Numbered from the stretch's first letter, positions 1-16,800 are shown. The stretch: 64,000 nucleotides of DNA from Gadus chalcogrammus (GCF_026213295.1 NC_079412.1:11451398-11515397); one strand, 5' to 3'. Notes: generated by a model not told the origin, from the letters alone. Program-made: numbers and translations.

Positions 1-420
1 GTCCTACACCTCTCTTTCCTGATTCCTTCCTTCTATGATTCCTTATCCACTGACTCTAGTCAAATAGCTCTGTAAGTTTCATTCCATCAGCCGTTACCAT
101 CCTTAACAAAGAACTACCCATGGTCAGATAGATGTATGCAGTTAGACACTTTATGTATTTTACTCATTTATGTATTTACATCTTTTAACTCCTCTCTGGA
201 GCAAACTGGACTGATTTCATAGTTTTAACTTATATATTCCTATTTTTATCTATTACTGCGCATAGTAATGTCTGTGATGTCTGTGTATTTTTGGTGTGTT
301 TTGTATGCCGCTGTCAGAGACAAATTTCCATATTTATGTAAAGTTTGATGGACGTTAAAGAAGTCTAAGTCTAAGTATCAATCCCTAACCAACGGTATCC
401 TGTTCCTCGTGTCACCACAG
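1..420. other. slc6a17 intron with a possible LINE 3' tail
   Basis: No coding signal is visible before the acceptor at 420. Positions about 180-380 are AT-rich and end in a short AAGTCT repeat (about 361-376) after GGACGTTAAAG. This resembles the simple-repeat tail of a fish LINE. A similar ending (ACGATAAAAGAAGTCTACG) sits near 49.40-49.43 kb. The family is not identified. Confidence 0.3.
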
Positions 421-662
421 CTGGAGAAGATGCTGGAGCCCCAGGTCTGGCGAGAGGCGGCCACGCAGGTGTTCTTCGCCCTGGGCCTGGGCTTTGGCGG
501 CGTCATCGCCTTCTCCAGCTACAACAAGCGGGACAACAACTGCCACTTTGACGCGGCGCTGGTGTCCATCATCAACTTCGTCACGTCCATCTTGGCCACG
601 CTGGTGGTGTTTGCCGTCCTGGGCTTCAAGGCCAACGTGATGAACGAGAAGTGTGTCGTGGA
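421..662 (+). CDS. slc6a17: slc6a17 exon with TM6-TM7
   Basis: The acceptor is caccacag before 421 and the donor is gtgagt at 663. The exon starts in phase 0 with [10 protein letters not shown] and ends after KCVV plus two bases of the next Glu codon. It contains the TM6 helix break around GLGFGG and the hydrophobic TM7. Confidence 0.92.
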
Positions 663-1245
663 GTGAGTGTAGCTTTTTGTTGTGTAGCGCGTGGTTTGTT
701 GTGTCCGCATAACGTCAACTGTTAAATTCCATGACAAGGTCAGAAAACTGAGCTCCCTTTTATACATTTGTTTTATTGAGATTGATATGGCTCTGGTATT
801 GTATTTTTGTATTTTTTGTATTTCTACTATGGACATAATGGGAAAGAATGGACATCATACTGTGAACATTGAAACATTTGTGTCAAGCAACTGGCATCCT
901 AAATGTTCCAATCTTTATTTAATTGAGTCTAATATTTTATTTGATAGAATGTTTTCTGATACTGAGTGTGTTTAAAGTTTGGTTGAAGGACTGAATATGC
1001 AAGTCAGAAACGGTGGTTGACGTGTCCTCTGCCTCCCCCAGGAACGCGGAGAAGATCCTGGGCTACCTGAACACGGGGGTGCTGAGCCGAGAGCTCATCC
1101 CCCCACACATCAACTTCTCCCACCTGACCAGCGAGGACTACAGCGAGATGTACGGCGTCATCAAGACAGTCACGGAGGAGGACTTCCCTCAGCTCGGTCT
1201 GGACGCCTGCCTGCTGGCCGACGAGCTCAACAAGGTGAGCGGGGG

Positions 1246-1276
<31 letters not shown>

Positions 1277-4200
1277 ATGGAGACTCACTGGGTGAACAAA
1301 AGCGCTGGGTTCCATCATCCCGTGGATGTTTACTGTTCACGAGAGAAGCCTAGATGTGTTTGGATGTATACAAATATGAAAACGGTGCATATCTCTTATA
1401 GGTGACATATCATGCTACCAGGTGTGATTAGCTTTACAAGCCGTTTTGAAAATCTGCCTCTTCTGACATCACAAGTGGCCGTGTCCACCTAGATGTGTGT
1501 TGGATAGATTAGTCTACCAGCCTACCAGTTTGCTACTAGTGTACTAGTAGCAAACGTTGCTCATCTATCCGTCTCTAATCACACTCACACTTGGTGGTAT
1601 AATATGTCACCTTTAAGAACATTGACATTTTAATGGAAACAATGTGAAAGCAAGAAAATGTAAATTAGGACAACATTCTATGTCTGAATGGTTGTCCAGA
1701 TGTGCTTCAGTTTGAAGAACAAGGATTAGTCATGGAACAGGGTAAAAAGAGAGAGACTGGCTGGAGAGTGTTTTAGTCTATACTGAGAGTGAGAGATAGT
1801 GACATTAGTCTGATTATTTCTATGTAAACTGCAATCAACACGCTGTGAGGACCACTATTAGTGCAATCATGCATGTGTTCGTGTAAGTAATCATGTAAGT
1901 ACGCCCTTAATCATGTAAGTCTTCCAAGGACGTTGTGCCAAGTGTGGGCTCTCAGATCAAGCTGATTGAAAATAGTGCTTTAAGATGTTTAATGTAATAA
2001 GACATCGCCCGGGTAAGGATTCCCCCAGACCCCCCTACTGAATAGCGGAAGCCCCGATAGTGGATAAGTCGTTGATATCATGTGATAAATCATTGTTTTT
2101 TAAAACAATACGGGTTATAGTATCTTCTGCAAACGCTTGGTTCCACACTGTTTACATGAAGAGAATACCTCTGCCTGACATTCTCCATTTCCCTTCCGGC
2201 CCTCCATCTGATGTTTGCACAACATGGGTGTCCAATGTCTGAAAACAATCTTATCACAGCGAATAATGATGTCAGGGAAAAATCGACTTCCACTTTTCCC
2301 TTACTTATCTCATGCCAAAAAACGAGGGCCGTTTTGAAATAAGAATATTGGGTCTTTTCCCGGCCGTTCCACTCATCGCCAAGTCATTCTGTGGTTAAAT
2401 GAAATAAAGTTGCACAGATTGTAAGATACAGTGTCATTGGGAGGTCATTTTCAAACAGGGATTTCCCAACAGCGTTTCGTTTCCTGCACATACCATGAAC
2501 AGCTGATTAGGCACAACAGCCACATGATTCCTGCCCATAACCACCATCGGATGTGCTCCTCTCTTCCAGGCGGTGCAGGGCACAGGGCTGGCCTTCATCG
2601 CCTTCACCGAGGCCATGACCCACTTCCCTGCTAGCCCCTTCTGGTCGGTCATGTTCTTCTTCATGCTCATCAACCTTGGCCTGGGCAGCATGATCGGCAC
2701 CATGACGGGCATCACCACTCCCATACTGGACGCCTTCAAGATACGCAAGGAGATCCTGTGTGGTACGTGGGGATGGGGCTGGGGTCGTGGTGGTAGCCGT
2801 AGCTCGGTAAGAATGAGGAGCACTTGAAAGGATTCAGCAAGATGGGAATAAGATGAGCAGACCCCGAGATCAGCAGTTATTAGTGTGGTGTGTTGCATAC
2901 AAAGTTCAATTAAGCGTTTTGTTGGTCTCTGAGGAAATCAGAGAGGAGAAGTTGACTGCCTTTTAGGAGTCTGTAGGGCTTACATCAAGGCTGGACCAAG
3001 AATCTGGATACCTGGATATTTAGACACCTATATATCCCAGTGTTTTAGGAGATACAAATCCCAATTTACTCCTAAAATCATCTTTCTCCTTATTATGTTT
3101 GTTTCTTTCCCTCCAACTTCCAACCTGAACCTCATGGAAAACAAAAGCAAAAAACTTCCCATCATAAACGATCAGATTCACACATCACCCTGTCATCGAC
3201 AAGCATCCCGGGAATCACGTAATCCCGTCTCAACCCCCTCTATATATCTCTGCTCTTCCACAGTGGTGTGCTGCATCATCGCCTTCTTCCTGGGCCTGCT
3301 GTTTGTCCAGCGCTCCGGGAACTACTTTGTGGCCATGTTTGACGACTACTCGGCTGGCCTGCCGCTCACCATTGTGGTGTTCCTGGAGAACATCTCCGTG
3401 GCCTGGATCTACGGCACCGAGAGGTGAGGCCCCTATGTCCACCGGGCGTTCCGTTGTGCAGATCTTCATGATGGATGTATTCTGGGTCATTTTGGGTGTG
3501 GTTTTAAATGTGCAAAAATGGGTTTCTACTGCATCTTCACATGTATTTAGTTTATTCAAATACAATCTCTTTGTTATTTAATCGGTGTAAATAAAACAAA
3601 TCAAAAAGAGAACCTATGCTAGACTCACACACAGATAGGACGTGCATTTTTACCTCGGCAATAACTAAAGGTGTGATGTCCGGAATGAGTTATTTGTCAG
3701 ATAAGGACTGCAAAGGACCCCATTCACCTCAAATGATTACAGTATAGCTTCTCAGGAAGGCATTCCCAATTTTTTATCTGACACAAGTTCATCTCATCCC
3801 TTCAGTTCCACCCTTCATTGTTCACTCCCCAACCGACTAACCTTTCCTCCTTCCCTCCTTCCTTTTATCCAACCTACTCTTGTGTCTTTATCCTCCTCCT
3901 GTTCTACCCCTCTTCATCCCTTCCTCGCGGCCTCCCTCCCTCTCTGTCCGGCTTCCAGGTTCATGCAGGACCTGCAGGACATGCTGGGCTTCAGACCCTA
4001 CTCCTTCTACTTCTACATGTGGAAGTATGTGTCCCCTGCCATCCTGGTGGTGCTCATCGTGGCCACCGTCATCGAGATGGCCGTCAGCCCCGCGGGCTAC
4101 AACGCCTGGATCGAAGCCGAGGTCAGTAAGCCCCCTGAAGCCCTAGTGAGGCGCCGCACATGTGACTCACTGAGGGAAGGATTAGAGGTTCAGAATCTCT

Positions 4201-5054
4201 ATGATCTTTCCGTTGACGGAGGCAAAGCACTCGTTCTTTCCAAAGCTAGAGATCTACCACAGGCTACATGAGAGTGTGTCTGTGTGTATGTGTTGACACT
4301 AGCAAGAGACAGTGAGAGAGACAGAGCGAGAGTGCCAGAGACAGAGGGGAGAGAGTGAGGGAGGGAGAGATCGCCAGCACTGTTAGACCTCGGTTAATAT
4401 TCCGTTTAGTCAGCCAACCCTCAGACATGGCTGAGCTCTAGTGTTTTGTACATTCCGTCCGACTGCTGCTCCCCTCGCGGTCTCTCTCTCTCCACCACAT
4501 TACCTCTCTGCTGTTCGTTGGTCTTGTTTTTACTTTACAGACAAACCACACTCAACCCCACTTCCCGACCCCGCTAATCTCTCCTTCCATCTCTTGGCTC
4601 CCTCTCCTCCCTCCTCTCCTCCCTCCTCTGTTGTTCTCCTTTGTTCCACCTCCCCTCCGTCTTTTCCCTTCCCCCCCCCCACCAACGGCAGGGCTCGGAG
4701 CGCTTCATGAACTACCCGCCCTGGGCGCTGGGCATGGCCTACGCCCTCATCCTCGCGGCCCTGCTGCCGCTGCCCATCGTCTTCATCGCCCGCCGCTTCA
4801 ACCTGCTGTCGGACGGCTCCAACAAGCTGTCGGTGTCGTACCGCAAGGGCATGATGAAGGACATCTCCAACCTGGAGGAGCAGGACGAGCAGCGCTTCAT
4901 CCTGGGCAAGGGCCCCAACGAGGCCCCCTCCCCGAGCCCGGCCCACCGCCCCTACCTGGGGCCCGGCGGCGCCCAGGAGATGACCAACACCAGCTACGGC
5001 ACCAGCACCAAGACAGGCTACCAGAACATCGGCTCCCCGGAGTCACAGTTATGA
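421..5054 (+). CDS. slc6a17: Sodium-dependent neutral amino-acid transporter SLC6A17 (NTT4/XT1), C-terminal part, 6 exons
   Basis: The product is a vesicular sodium-coupled transporter of neutral amino acids in neurons (known for the family). Coding exons are 421-662, 1042-1234, 2570-2762, 3264-3423, 3959-4121 and 4692-5054. All have AG/GT borders and the phases join without a break into 437 residues plus TGA. The first exon holds the unwound TM6 region ([10 protein letters not shown]) and TM7. The following exons hold the extracellular loop, TM8 to TM12 and a long cytosolic tail ending in ESQL, a possible PDZ ligand (the human protein ends ESEL, from memory). The N-terminal half (TM1 to TM5) lies before the window. 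The close alternative SLC6A15 fits less well, because the tail ([27 protein letters not shown]) follows SLC6A17. The neighbours kcnc4 and ahcyl1 agree with this call. Confidence 0.93.
1042..1234 (+). CDS. slc6a17: slc6a17 exon with large extracellular loop 4
   Basis: The exon reads [19 protein letters not shown] to LLADELNK, the loop between TM7 and TM8. The acceptor is ccccag at 1036-1041 and the donor is gtgagc at 1235. An almost pure G tract starts directly after the six donor bases. Confidence 0.92.
1241..1273 (+). repeat. Poly-G tract next to a splice donor
   Basis: The tract is five G, one A, then 27 consecutive G on the sense strand. It begins at the seventh intron base after the donor of the 1042-1234 exon. 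It could form a G-quadruplex in the pre-mRNA. Its exact length may be uncertain because homopolymers are error-prone in sequencing. Confidence 0.9.
1401..1611. mobile_element. Foldback MITE, copy 1
   Basis: The ends are inverted: GGTGACATAT at 1401-1410 and ATATGTCACC ending at 1611. The inner inverted parts (ACCAGGTGTGATTAG and CTAATCACACTCACAC) also pair. A second, longer copy of the same family is at 37636-37908. It has no coding capacity and lies in an slc6a17 intron. Confidence 0.7.
2570..2762 (+). CDS. slc6a17: slc6a17 exon with TM8
   Basis: The acceptor is cttccag and the donor is gtacgt at 2763. The exon encodes [19 protein letters not shown] and the TM8 helix through GLGSMIGTM, ending in KEILC. 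Human SLC6A17 has nearly the same run. Confidence 0.93.
3264..3423 (+). CDS. slc6a17: slc6a17 exon with TM9-TM10 start
   Basis: The exon encodes [21 protein letters not shown] (split over the junction) and [20 protein letters not shown]. The acceptor is tccacag and the donor is gtgagg at 3424. Confidence 0.92.
3959..4121 (+). CDS. slc6a17: slc6a17 exon with TM11
   Basis: The exon encodes [19 protein letters not shown], then a hydrophobic helix and [10 protein letters not shown]. The acceptor is cttccag and the donor is gtcagt at 4122. A pyrimidine-rich stretch of about 130 bases precedes the acceptor. Confidence 0.91.
4692..5054 (+). CDS. slc6a17: slc6a17 terminal coding exon (TM12 and cytosolic tail)
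   Basis: The exon runs from [14 protein letters not shown] through TM12 to the tail, and stops with TGA at 5052-5054. The tail keeps [11 protein letters not shown] and [12 protein letters not shown], and the Ser/Pro-rich stretch that follows resembles the mammalian tail. The exon is strongly GC-rich compared with the surrounding introns. Confidence 0.93.
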   Translation, partial: GSERFMNYPPWALGMAYALILAALLPLPIVFIARRFNLLSDGSNKLSVSYRKGMMKDISNLEEQDEQRFILGKGPNEAPSPSPAHRPYLGPGGAQEMTNTSYGTSTKTGYQNIGSPESQL

Positions 5055-5149
5055 TGGGCTCAGTCTGTATCACGCACCCCCCCCCCAAACCAACCCAACC
5101 CCCAGTCCAGTTCTGTCTCTGATGGTGGATACGGGGCCAGCTTTACAGT

Positions 5150-6768
<1,619 letters not shown>

Positions 6769-7021
6769 TTAGGGAAGAGGGCTCTGGGTGCGAAGATGTC
6801 AATGTGACTGGCGGTGTGTATGTGTGTGTGACGTGTGTATATGTGTCACTATGGGACATGGGGAGCGTGATTATCTCTGCATGTAAGTAGATGTGTCAGA
6901 GTGACAGAGAGGCAAGTGGAAGTGGATTTTGTGTACATTTGTGCAAGTGTGTATATTTGACCCGTGTCCATGCAAATCTCACATAGTTTATCCGCTTGTC
7001 TGTTTGCCAATAGACCAGCTT

Positions 7022-7075
7022 TGTGTGTGTGTGTGTGGTGTGTGTGTGTGTGTGGGTGTGTGTGTGTGTGTGTGT

Positions 7076-7137
<62 letters not shown>

Positions 7138-7142
7138 GGGGG
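7022..7142. repeat. (TG)n microsatellite ending in poly-G
   Basis: A TG repeat with a few GG interruptions, ending in about eight G. Confidence 0.93.
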
Positions 7143-8802
7143 GGTGGCTGTGTGTGTTTCTGCTCCCTAACAATATTTTGGTGATGAATCGTCCTTTGAT
7201 ATATCATGGGGAACGTTGTTGCGTTGCCTTGCCTACCGATCCCAGCAATACAATAAGAAAAAGTGACAGCCAGTTCAAACCCTGTGTCTGTTGTCGCCAC
7301 AGCACACTGACTTTGTTATTGGGGGCTCAAGACAAAGTGCACTGCCGAGCCACAGTCCCACCAAGGCTAGAACGGATCTCTGCAGATTCTTATGTACATT
7401 CCTAAAACTTTACCCGCTGCAGTTTATGTTTTCGTCTGCACAGCAACTACACTTGAATATGTCTGTTTTGTGTGTTGATTGAGGTGTGAAAACTTAGCTT
7501 TTTTGTGTGTGTTATATGAAAATCTGTGTTTAGAGATATACAAGCTAGAGAAAATCTGTGGCGTTTGTGGCTTTAATACACAATTCACGCCACTAGGTGT
7601 CGCTGTTGTCCTAAAAAGAAGCTGTTAGCAGCAGCAGCAGCTAACTTGCTCTGCCCCAGCCGCTGGGCATGGATGATACTGAGCAGGTGTGTGCAAGTGT
7701 TTGTTGAAGCACAGTTGGTGCCTCATATTAAGCGGGTCTTTTGTCTTATGGGCCTTTTACACTTTATTTCTTATGTTATGTACAGTTGTCCATCATGAAG
7801 TCATTTTTCGTGGACATGTCTTCTCTTCACCTGAGCACTTTAATTACGTGGAGATCCTGGACTTATAGCTCAAACATGGAAACGCATCGGAAATTTAGTT
7901 TGGTGAAAAAGGGCACACACACACAAGGTAACCTTAGCCTATGAATGCACAAACCAAGCACCAAGCAAACATATTAATGTCACACACTAATTAAAGTGAG
8001 CACATTGAAGAAAGCACATGAAAGTAAACACATGGGAGGGGATAGAAAATGTTGCCTTGAGGATATTTTAACAGTTTGGGTCTATTAATCTTATTTAAAA
8101 AAAAAAAAAGTGATAGCAGTCAATTTCTATAACAACATCTGTACATCTATGTGATTCCTGTACTCTATATGAGTAATATTTACGTCATCTTGCATGCATC
8201 GATCTTGGTTGGACCACTGAGTTGGTCCTACAAGCCACAATGAGTCATTGTTCAATTAAAACAGCAGCCCGCAATTGTCAAACCAAAGGATGTAGGACCT
8301 ACTCATTGTTGGATAAATAATGGAGAACACTTAATTAATTCAGAGCCATGAAAGTACTCAGATTTCAGAGACATATTAAAACTATAATTGAGGAAACCTG
8401 TTTTGGTGAACCTTGTGTGGCCTGCTGTTCTCACCATTGTTACCAAATGAACCAATTGAAGCTGATGTTGATTAAAAATAGACATAGTTGAGCCATGTTA
8501 GTGTTGTGACTCCAGGGTCTATTTGTGTTGTCAATGTGTCCTATGTCATGTAATTCTAGTTCAAAGCACAGTCAAACAACAGATAGGTCTATAGGGTATT
8601 TATTTCACTGTGCAAAATCTTCATAAACAAATTGCAATTAGTGGTATTTATTGTGTGAAAATATATATGTACATTTTGACCAATGATCGTTGAATATCAA
8701 ACGTGAGAGTGACAGAGTGTATACTTGACCTGTAAATAATATCTGTATATTTTGAAAAATCCAGATTTTTTGTAAGTAATGAGGTTTTGGTGTCTGTCTG
8801 TA
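7143..8802 (+). other. Probable slc6a17 3' UTR or downstream DNA
   Basis: No gene is recognised. A short CAG run near 7630 and the CCACTAGGTGTCGCTG string near 7590 look like small dispersed-repeat debris. The rest appears unique and AT-rich. Confidence 0.35.
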
Positions 8803-8932
<130 letters not shown>

Positions 8933-9350
8933 TTATAAATAGTACAGGTAGATCTTGGTGTTTAAAGTGTGTCTGTGTGTGTTTTCCTCTCTACCTTCAG
9001 TGTTGTCATCTTAATCTATAGAGCAGTAGCGTTGTCATGATGAGTTGGGGACCCCTGATGTACTCTTCTGTGTGTTGTGATGGGCCACTTCTCACCAGAA
9101 CAACGTCTTGGTTTCATCACACATTCAACAAACTTGAAATATTCTTCATCATAAACAAGCCAATACAATGATGAACTGAAGCAATCTTGGGAGGGCTGTT
9201 TACTCTACTAACAGAAGGAGCAGAATAGGAAATTAAAGTTACACTTTTACAAAAAATGATTGGGTTGCGTCATTTCTTTTGGTTTTGTTCGACATTATCT
9301 AAAGCTTAAATTTCTCAGAAGAATAATTGTTTTAAAAACCCTTCCCTTAC

Positions 9351-9356
9351 AATAAA
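9351..9356 (+). terminator. slc6a17: Candidate slc6a17 polyadenylation signal
   Basis: This is the first canonical AATAAA seen on the plus strand after the stop codon. It would give a 3' UTR of about 4.3 kb, similar to the long 3' UTR recalled for mammalian SLC6A17. Upstream ATTAAA variants near 7989 and 8255 are alternatives. Confidence 0.35.
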
Positions 9357-9735
9357 ACACGTCTTTAAGGCTAGAGTATATATATAATATATACATATAT
9401 ATATATATATATTGGCGCAACACACATTTGGTTGATTATTTCTCTGTGGTAACAATGCTTTTTGGCATAAATCTTATACCGTTGGAAAGCCTGTATAGTG
9501 CCCTTTACAATGGTGCCCCCATTTTTAAGGAACATGCACTTGATGGGATGAGCAGCAGACGCATGAGTATGTGGGTTTGCTCCCAATCAAATTTACCCAA
9601 ATCTTCTCTAGCCATTGCTAACACAGCTTATTCTGCTATTGACTCGTTTGGTGTTGGTGGATTGGATGATTGACGTTTGAAGAAACAAGTACATATTGGC
9701 AATTAAACAATTTATTCATTTCACAAACAGGAGCC

Positions 9736-10707
9736 TCAGTAGCGTGTGGAAGAACCATACACAGCCACAACAGCCTGGCACCTCCTCATGCTGGTCACCA
9801 GCCTGGTCACACACTGCTGTGGGATGGCATCCCATTCCTCAACCAGCATTTGTCGCAAGTCAGCCAACGTGGTTGTGTCGGTCACTCTGGCACGAACAGC
9901 ACGTCCAAGATGATCCCACAAGTTTTCTATGGGGTTGAGGTCAGGACTGCTAGAAGTCCATTCCATCCTCTCCACTCCCACATTCTGGAGGTAGTCTCTG
10001 ATAAACCCCGCCCTGCTGGGGCGAGCGTTGTCATCTTGGAGGAGAGTACGGTCCCAGACTGTGGAGATATGGGATTGCCACTGGTTGTAGAATCTCATCT
10101 CTATATCTCACTGCATTGAGATTGCCTCCAATGATGACAAGCCTCGTTTTTCCAGTGAGGGAGATGCCACCCCACACCATCACACTGCCACCATCAAAAG
10201 ATGTTATTCCATCGGTGCAGCAATCAGCATAGCGTTCTACGCGTCTTCTCCACACTTTGATCCTATGATCAAACTGCCGTAGGCAGAATCTGGACTCATC
10301 ACTGAACAAAAGGTTTCTACACATGTTCAGGTTCCAGTGCACGTGTTGCCGACACCAGCGAAAACGGACCTGACGGTGAAGGGCAGTCATGGCAGGACTC
10401 CTGGCAGCCCTATGAGACCAGAGATTGGCTGCTTGTAGTCTGTTCCGGATTGTCTGGGCAGAGAGCCGTCGGCCATATCGTCCTGCAAACCTTGACTGCA
10501 AATCTGTAGAAGACTGAATGCTGACAGGGTGATGAAACGGTCTTCTTGGGGTGGCGTCTTCTTGGGACGCCCGCTTCGCGGCCTGTCTTTGACATCCCCC
10601 GTTATATGGAACTTGGCCTTGAGTTTGGAGAGGGTACTAGGGCTCACTCCAAATAATGCCGCAACTTGGTTTTGCGGAACACCAGCTTGAAGTTGCCCAA
10701 TCGACAC
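9736..10707 (-). pseudogene. Tc1-like transposase, DD34E, frameshifted
   Basis: The N-terminal frame (about 10707-10530) has a helix-turn-helix (GVPQNQVAALFGVSPSTLSK) and the linker DRPRSGRPKK. After a frameshift near 10.5 kb the catalytic core continues with LLFSDESRF (first Asp), SVMVWGGIS and LNAVRYRDEILQPV. A second frameshift near 10.05 kb leads to LLQDDNARP (second Asp) and SPDLNPIENLWD (Glu). Thirty-four residues lie between the second Asp and the Glu, the DD34E spacing of Tc1. The end is VVAVYGSSTRY. All three catalytic residues survive, but the frame is broken at least twice, so no full protein is expected. Confidence 0.88.
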
Positions 10708-10735
10708 TTGTCAATGATATTGACAAGTGTCAATA
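10707..10735. repeat. Nested hairpin inside the Tc1 copy
   Basis: GACACTTGTCAA and TTGACAAGTGTC pair perfectly around a 5-base loop, and TTGACAAGTGTCAA is itself palindromic. It lies just upstream of the transposase start, so it could be a subterminal binding site or a local duplication. Confidence 0.6.
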
Positions 10736-10963
10736 TCAACAGCCAAATAACCTGTTTGGCAATGGCAGAAAAGATTTGGGCAAATTTGTCATTGGTGCAA
10801 CCCACATACTCAGCGCTGCTGCTCACGCCACAAATGCATGTTCCTTACAAATGGGGCACCATTTGGAAAGGGAACTAACAGGCTTTCCAACGGTATAAGA
10901 TTTATTGCCAAAAAGCATTGTTACCAGAGAGAAATAATCGACCAAACACAAATTTCCTTACTT

Positions 10964-13837
<2,874 letters not shown>

Positions 13838-13888
13838 GATAACATAACATAAACCTTTATTAATCCCTGGACGGAAATTGAGGATATA
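13838..13888 (-). mobile_element. LINE 3'-end fragment, antisense
   Basis: A CATAACATAAACC string followed by TTTATTAATCCC resembles the antisense 3' end of a fish LINE (Rex1-like, from memory). Only about 50 bases remain. Confidence 0.4.
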
Positions 13889-16800
13889 AATCTATACCCT
13901 CATGATATATATCAGCCATGATACGTAAGTGAAAACCAACCAATGACCTCATGGTTGTATGAGAACATGGCAGCCATCATCTGACCTCACACCACTGCAT
14001 GTGGCCAGGGGTGTCAGACAGGGAAGAATGGACATCAGCCAATACGTCAACGCTCTCCAGCTCCAAGTGAACCAAAATGCACTCTGTCTTCCTGGATACC
14101 AATTAGAGGGCGGAGGAGTCAGTGGGCCTAGACACGCACTGACAGCCACTGGGTCTAATGAGTGCAGCCAAGCCAGCACCGTGTAACAGGGCTTCTGCTC
14201 TAATGTTGCTCATGTACCGCAACTTATGTCAAAGAAGTGCAAGAAATAGCCTTGGGAAAAAATGTATTCTTGGGTTGTTGTTGTTGTTGTTGTTGTTGGT
14301 TGTTCATTGAGAAATAAAGTGCCTTTGTCAGTAATTCTGTTTTAAGCCAATCTCGTGGTAAGTCTACCAGGAGAATCTTCAAATATGCCTGGATCAATGA
14401 GCAAGCTTGAAGTGTTAGTGTTCTCTGAGGACAAGAAGCAATGCACACTCAGCATGCTGCCGTGTTAATGAGAGAGTAAATGCAGCAGGCCAGCAGTCTC
14501 TCCTCCTTTTGTTTCGGGAGCTATAGCTTTTAAACATGTTCACGCACCTGAATACACACAAACAGCACAAAGCACATAGACAGGGAGAAGCAAGCGCAAA
14601 CATTTGCACACGTTCGCACATATAATAATTCACCGAGACATAAAAAGCTTATTTTTGTCCCTGATGACTCGCAAGGTCGCAGGCAAACAGGAAGGACTCC
14701 AAAAATGCTGCAGGAAAAAGACCCAGGCCAATGGGTCTGTGAAGCCATCTGGGTTCAATTAAATAAACAGGGCCAAAGACAAACACCGCCTTCTGACTTG
14801 GCTTTTATTATTATGTTTACAATGGACTCTTGGACACCTGGACTCTTAAAACACCCTCAATATATATCTATACAATAAAAAATAAACCTTTGGCATGTGT
14901 TAATCTTCTATCATAGAAACATATTAATACCACAATTGTTATCAAACATTTGAGCAAAGGTTGGTTGCCCTGATAATCAAAGACACACTGTCCACCAATG
15001 CAAAGGTTTTGAACATCCTACACCATAGGCTGCTATCCTTGTTTGTTAATCACTAATTAATTCATGATAGAGATAAAACTGATTTAATAAAGGCCCCAGT
15101 CTAACCATCCAGACCAAACACATTATAATTTGGAAATAATTCCTGACATCATGGCATAAGGAAGTGGGAACATTGGCAGTCAGCAGGAATGACATGGAAT
15201 GCGAGCTGGGAGCTGGTTATTATTTTTCGATTTCGCCATATGTGTCTCATTCAATCTGTCCTCTTGATTGGAGAATACATTGCACAATGAAATGACATGT
15301 GCCAGGCCAATTTGAAGACACACAGGGGTGCCTGTTGATCAATACGCAGGCCTTCCGCTGAGTCTGATTACTATCACTACCATGATAATTATAAACCCAA
15401 TAAATTGCTTATTGGCGGCACCGTCCATAATGGATAAAGTCTAATAAAGACGAGAGGCCATAGCTCCTCTTCATGCTCGACAAAAACGGACATGTCTCAT
15501 TAATATTGAAGCCTGTTCTGTCAGCTGGACTGGTTGCTCTGTTAGCTTAGCCATTCCTGAGCCTCTCCTGAGGATGCATTGAACATGGGGATTAGTTTAG
15601 ATTGAGGAGGCCGGGACAGAGGGGAAGTGTTGTGGTTGCTCTTTAAGCGCTGTGACATTGGCTGCCGCATTGATCAGTCTACTGATTGAAGCTTCTCATA
15701 TAGCGACGGCCGAGGGGACATGATGGGTTGCCGTGGTTTCCCGGTCGGTTCCATGGAAAAATGGTCCCGGTGCTTTTCTTTCCACCACCCTTTTTCCCCT
15801 ATGTTTTGTTTTACCCACCAGTATGAGGAAAGTAACCTCCCAATAACTACCCCCCCCCGTCTTGTCCCGTCCCCAAAAACAGCGATTGAGTTGCATCCAC
15901 AATTACGCATCCAGTAATTGCATTGCTTCATGCTAATTATAGATATTTAGTAATCACAGGGCAATTACTTTTTTGCAATGAGTTTGTGTCTGTGTGTATG
16001 AGTGTGTGTCTGTGCGTGTGTGTATGTTTGCGTGTGCGTGTGTGTATGTATGCATTGTATTTTTTTGTAAAAATGCTTTACCAAACCATGAGAATCCTCT
16101 CTTCATCTACCGTTGGACACTGGAAGCCACCCATGTCTAACCCTAGTGGCTTGACGTGAACACAAACACACAAAGAAGAGTGCGACACCAACAAACACAT
16201 ATATCCAAACCCTAATTTTCCCCGACCTCGGCTCTTGACCGTGCCTGAGTTTAGCCTTGGTTTCATTGTGTTGCGTCCGAGCTCGCTGCCATGTTGACTC
16301 TACCATGTGCAAATGTAGTGTAGTTGAATGAAGTCTGACTTTAATACGGTCGAGTTGTTAGATTGATGTGTGGAACAGAGCTGAAGCTGCAGACACAGAT
16401 CCCGCTGGGTCAATGTCGTTTTTATGTATTTCTTATTTATTTTTGGCTCATGACATGCACACTATTCTTCTACACTCTGTTGTGTTCACTAGTCCAGGAA
16501 TAGTGCAGGGTATTTTCCAGCACCCAAGCTGTGGTATGCTGGTGGGATCTCATGGCTTCAGACCTCAATGCTCTATTACTTCCTCGGCGGGACTCATATG
16601 TTTGCCACAAAGGGGTCATTCATGGTTTTGCTTTGCCTTGAGACCGGAATGCGTTCGAGAGAGTGGACTGCAGTGCAGTTAATCCTGGGTTGACCAATGC
16701 ATGAGACGTAATGACCTGCCCACCGCCTACGTTGCCTCATCACTAATGCATCGGCCACTTAATGTCTGCGGCCCCCCTTCAACGGGATGATTGCGCCTGT

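Larger units (their letters stand above)
9418..10960 (-). mobile_element. Tc1/mariner-type DNA transposon, inactive
   Basis: The ends are long inverted repeats of roughly 115-120 bp: about 9424-9539 on the left and about 10836-10953 on the right. They share runs such as GATTATTTCTCT, AACAATGCTTTTTGGCA and CTTATACCGTTGGAAAGCCTG in opposite orientation. The left end abuts a TA microsatellite (about 9378-9411), which fits insertion at TA. The transposase inside runs on the minus strand and is broken by frameshifts. The outermost bases of the two ends no longer match, so exact termini and the TA duplication are unclear. Confidence 0.85.

Noticed and set aside
2434..2898. 154-residue minus-strand frame over an slc6a17 exon
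   Set aside because: It is antisense of the TM8 exon and crosses both splice sites.
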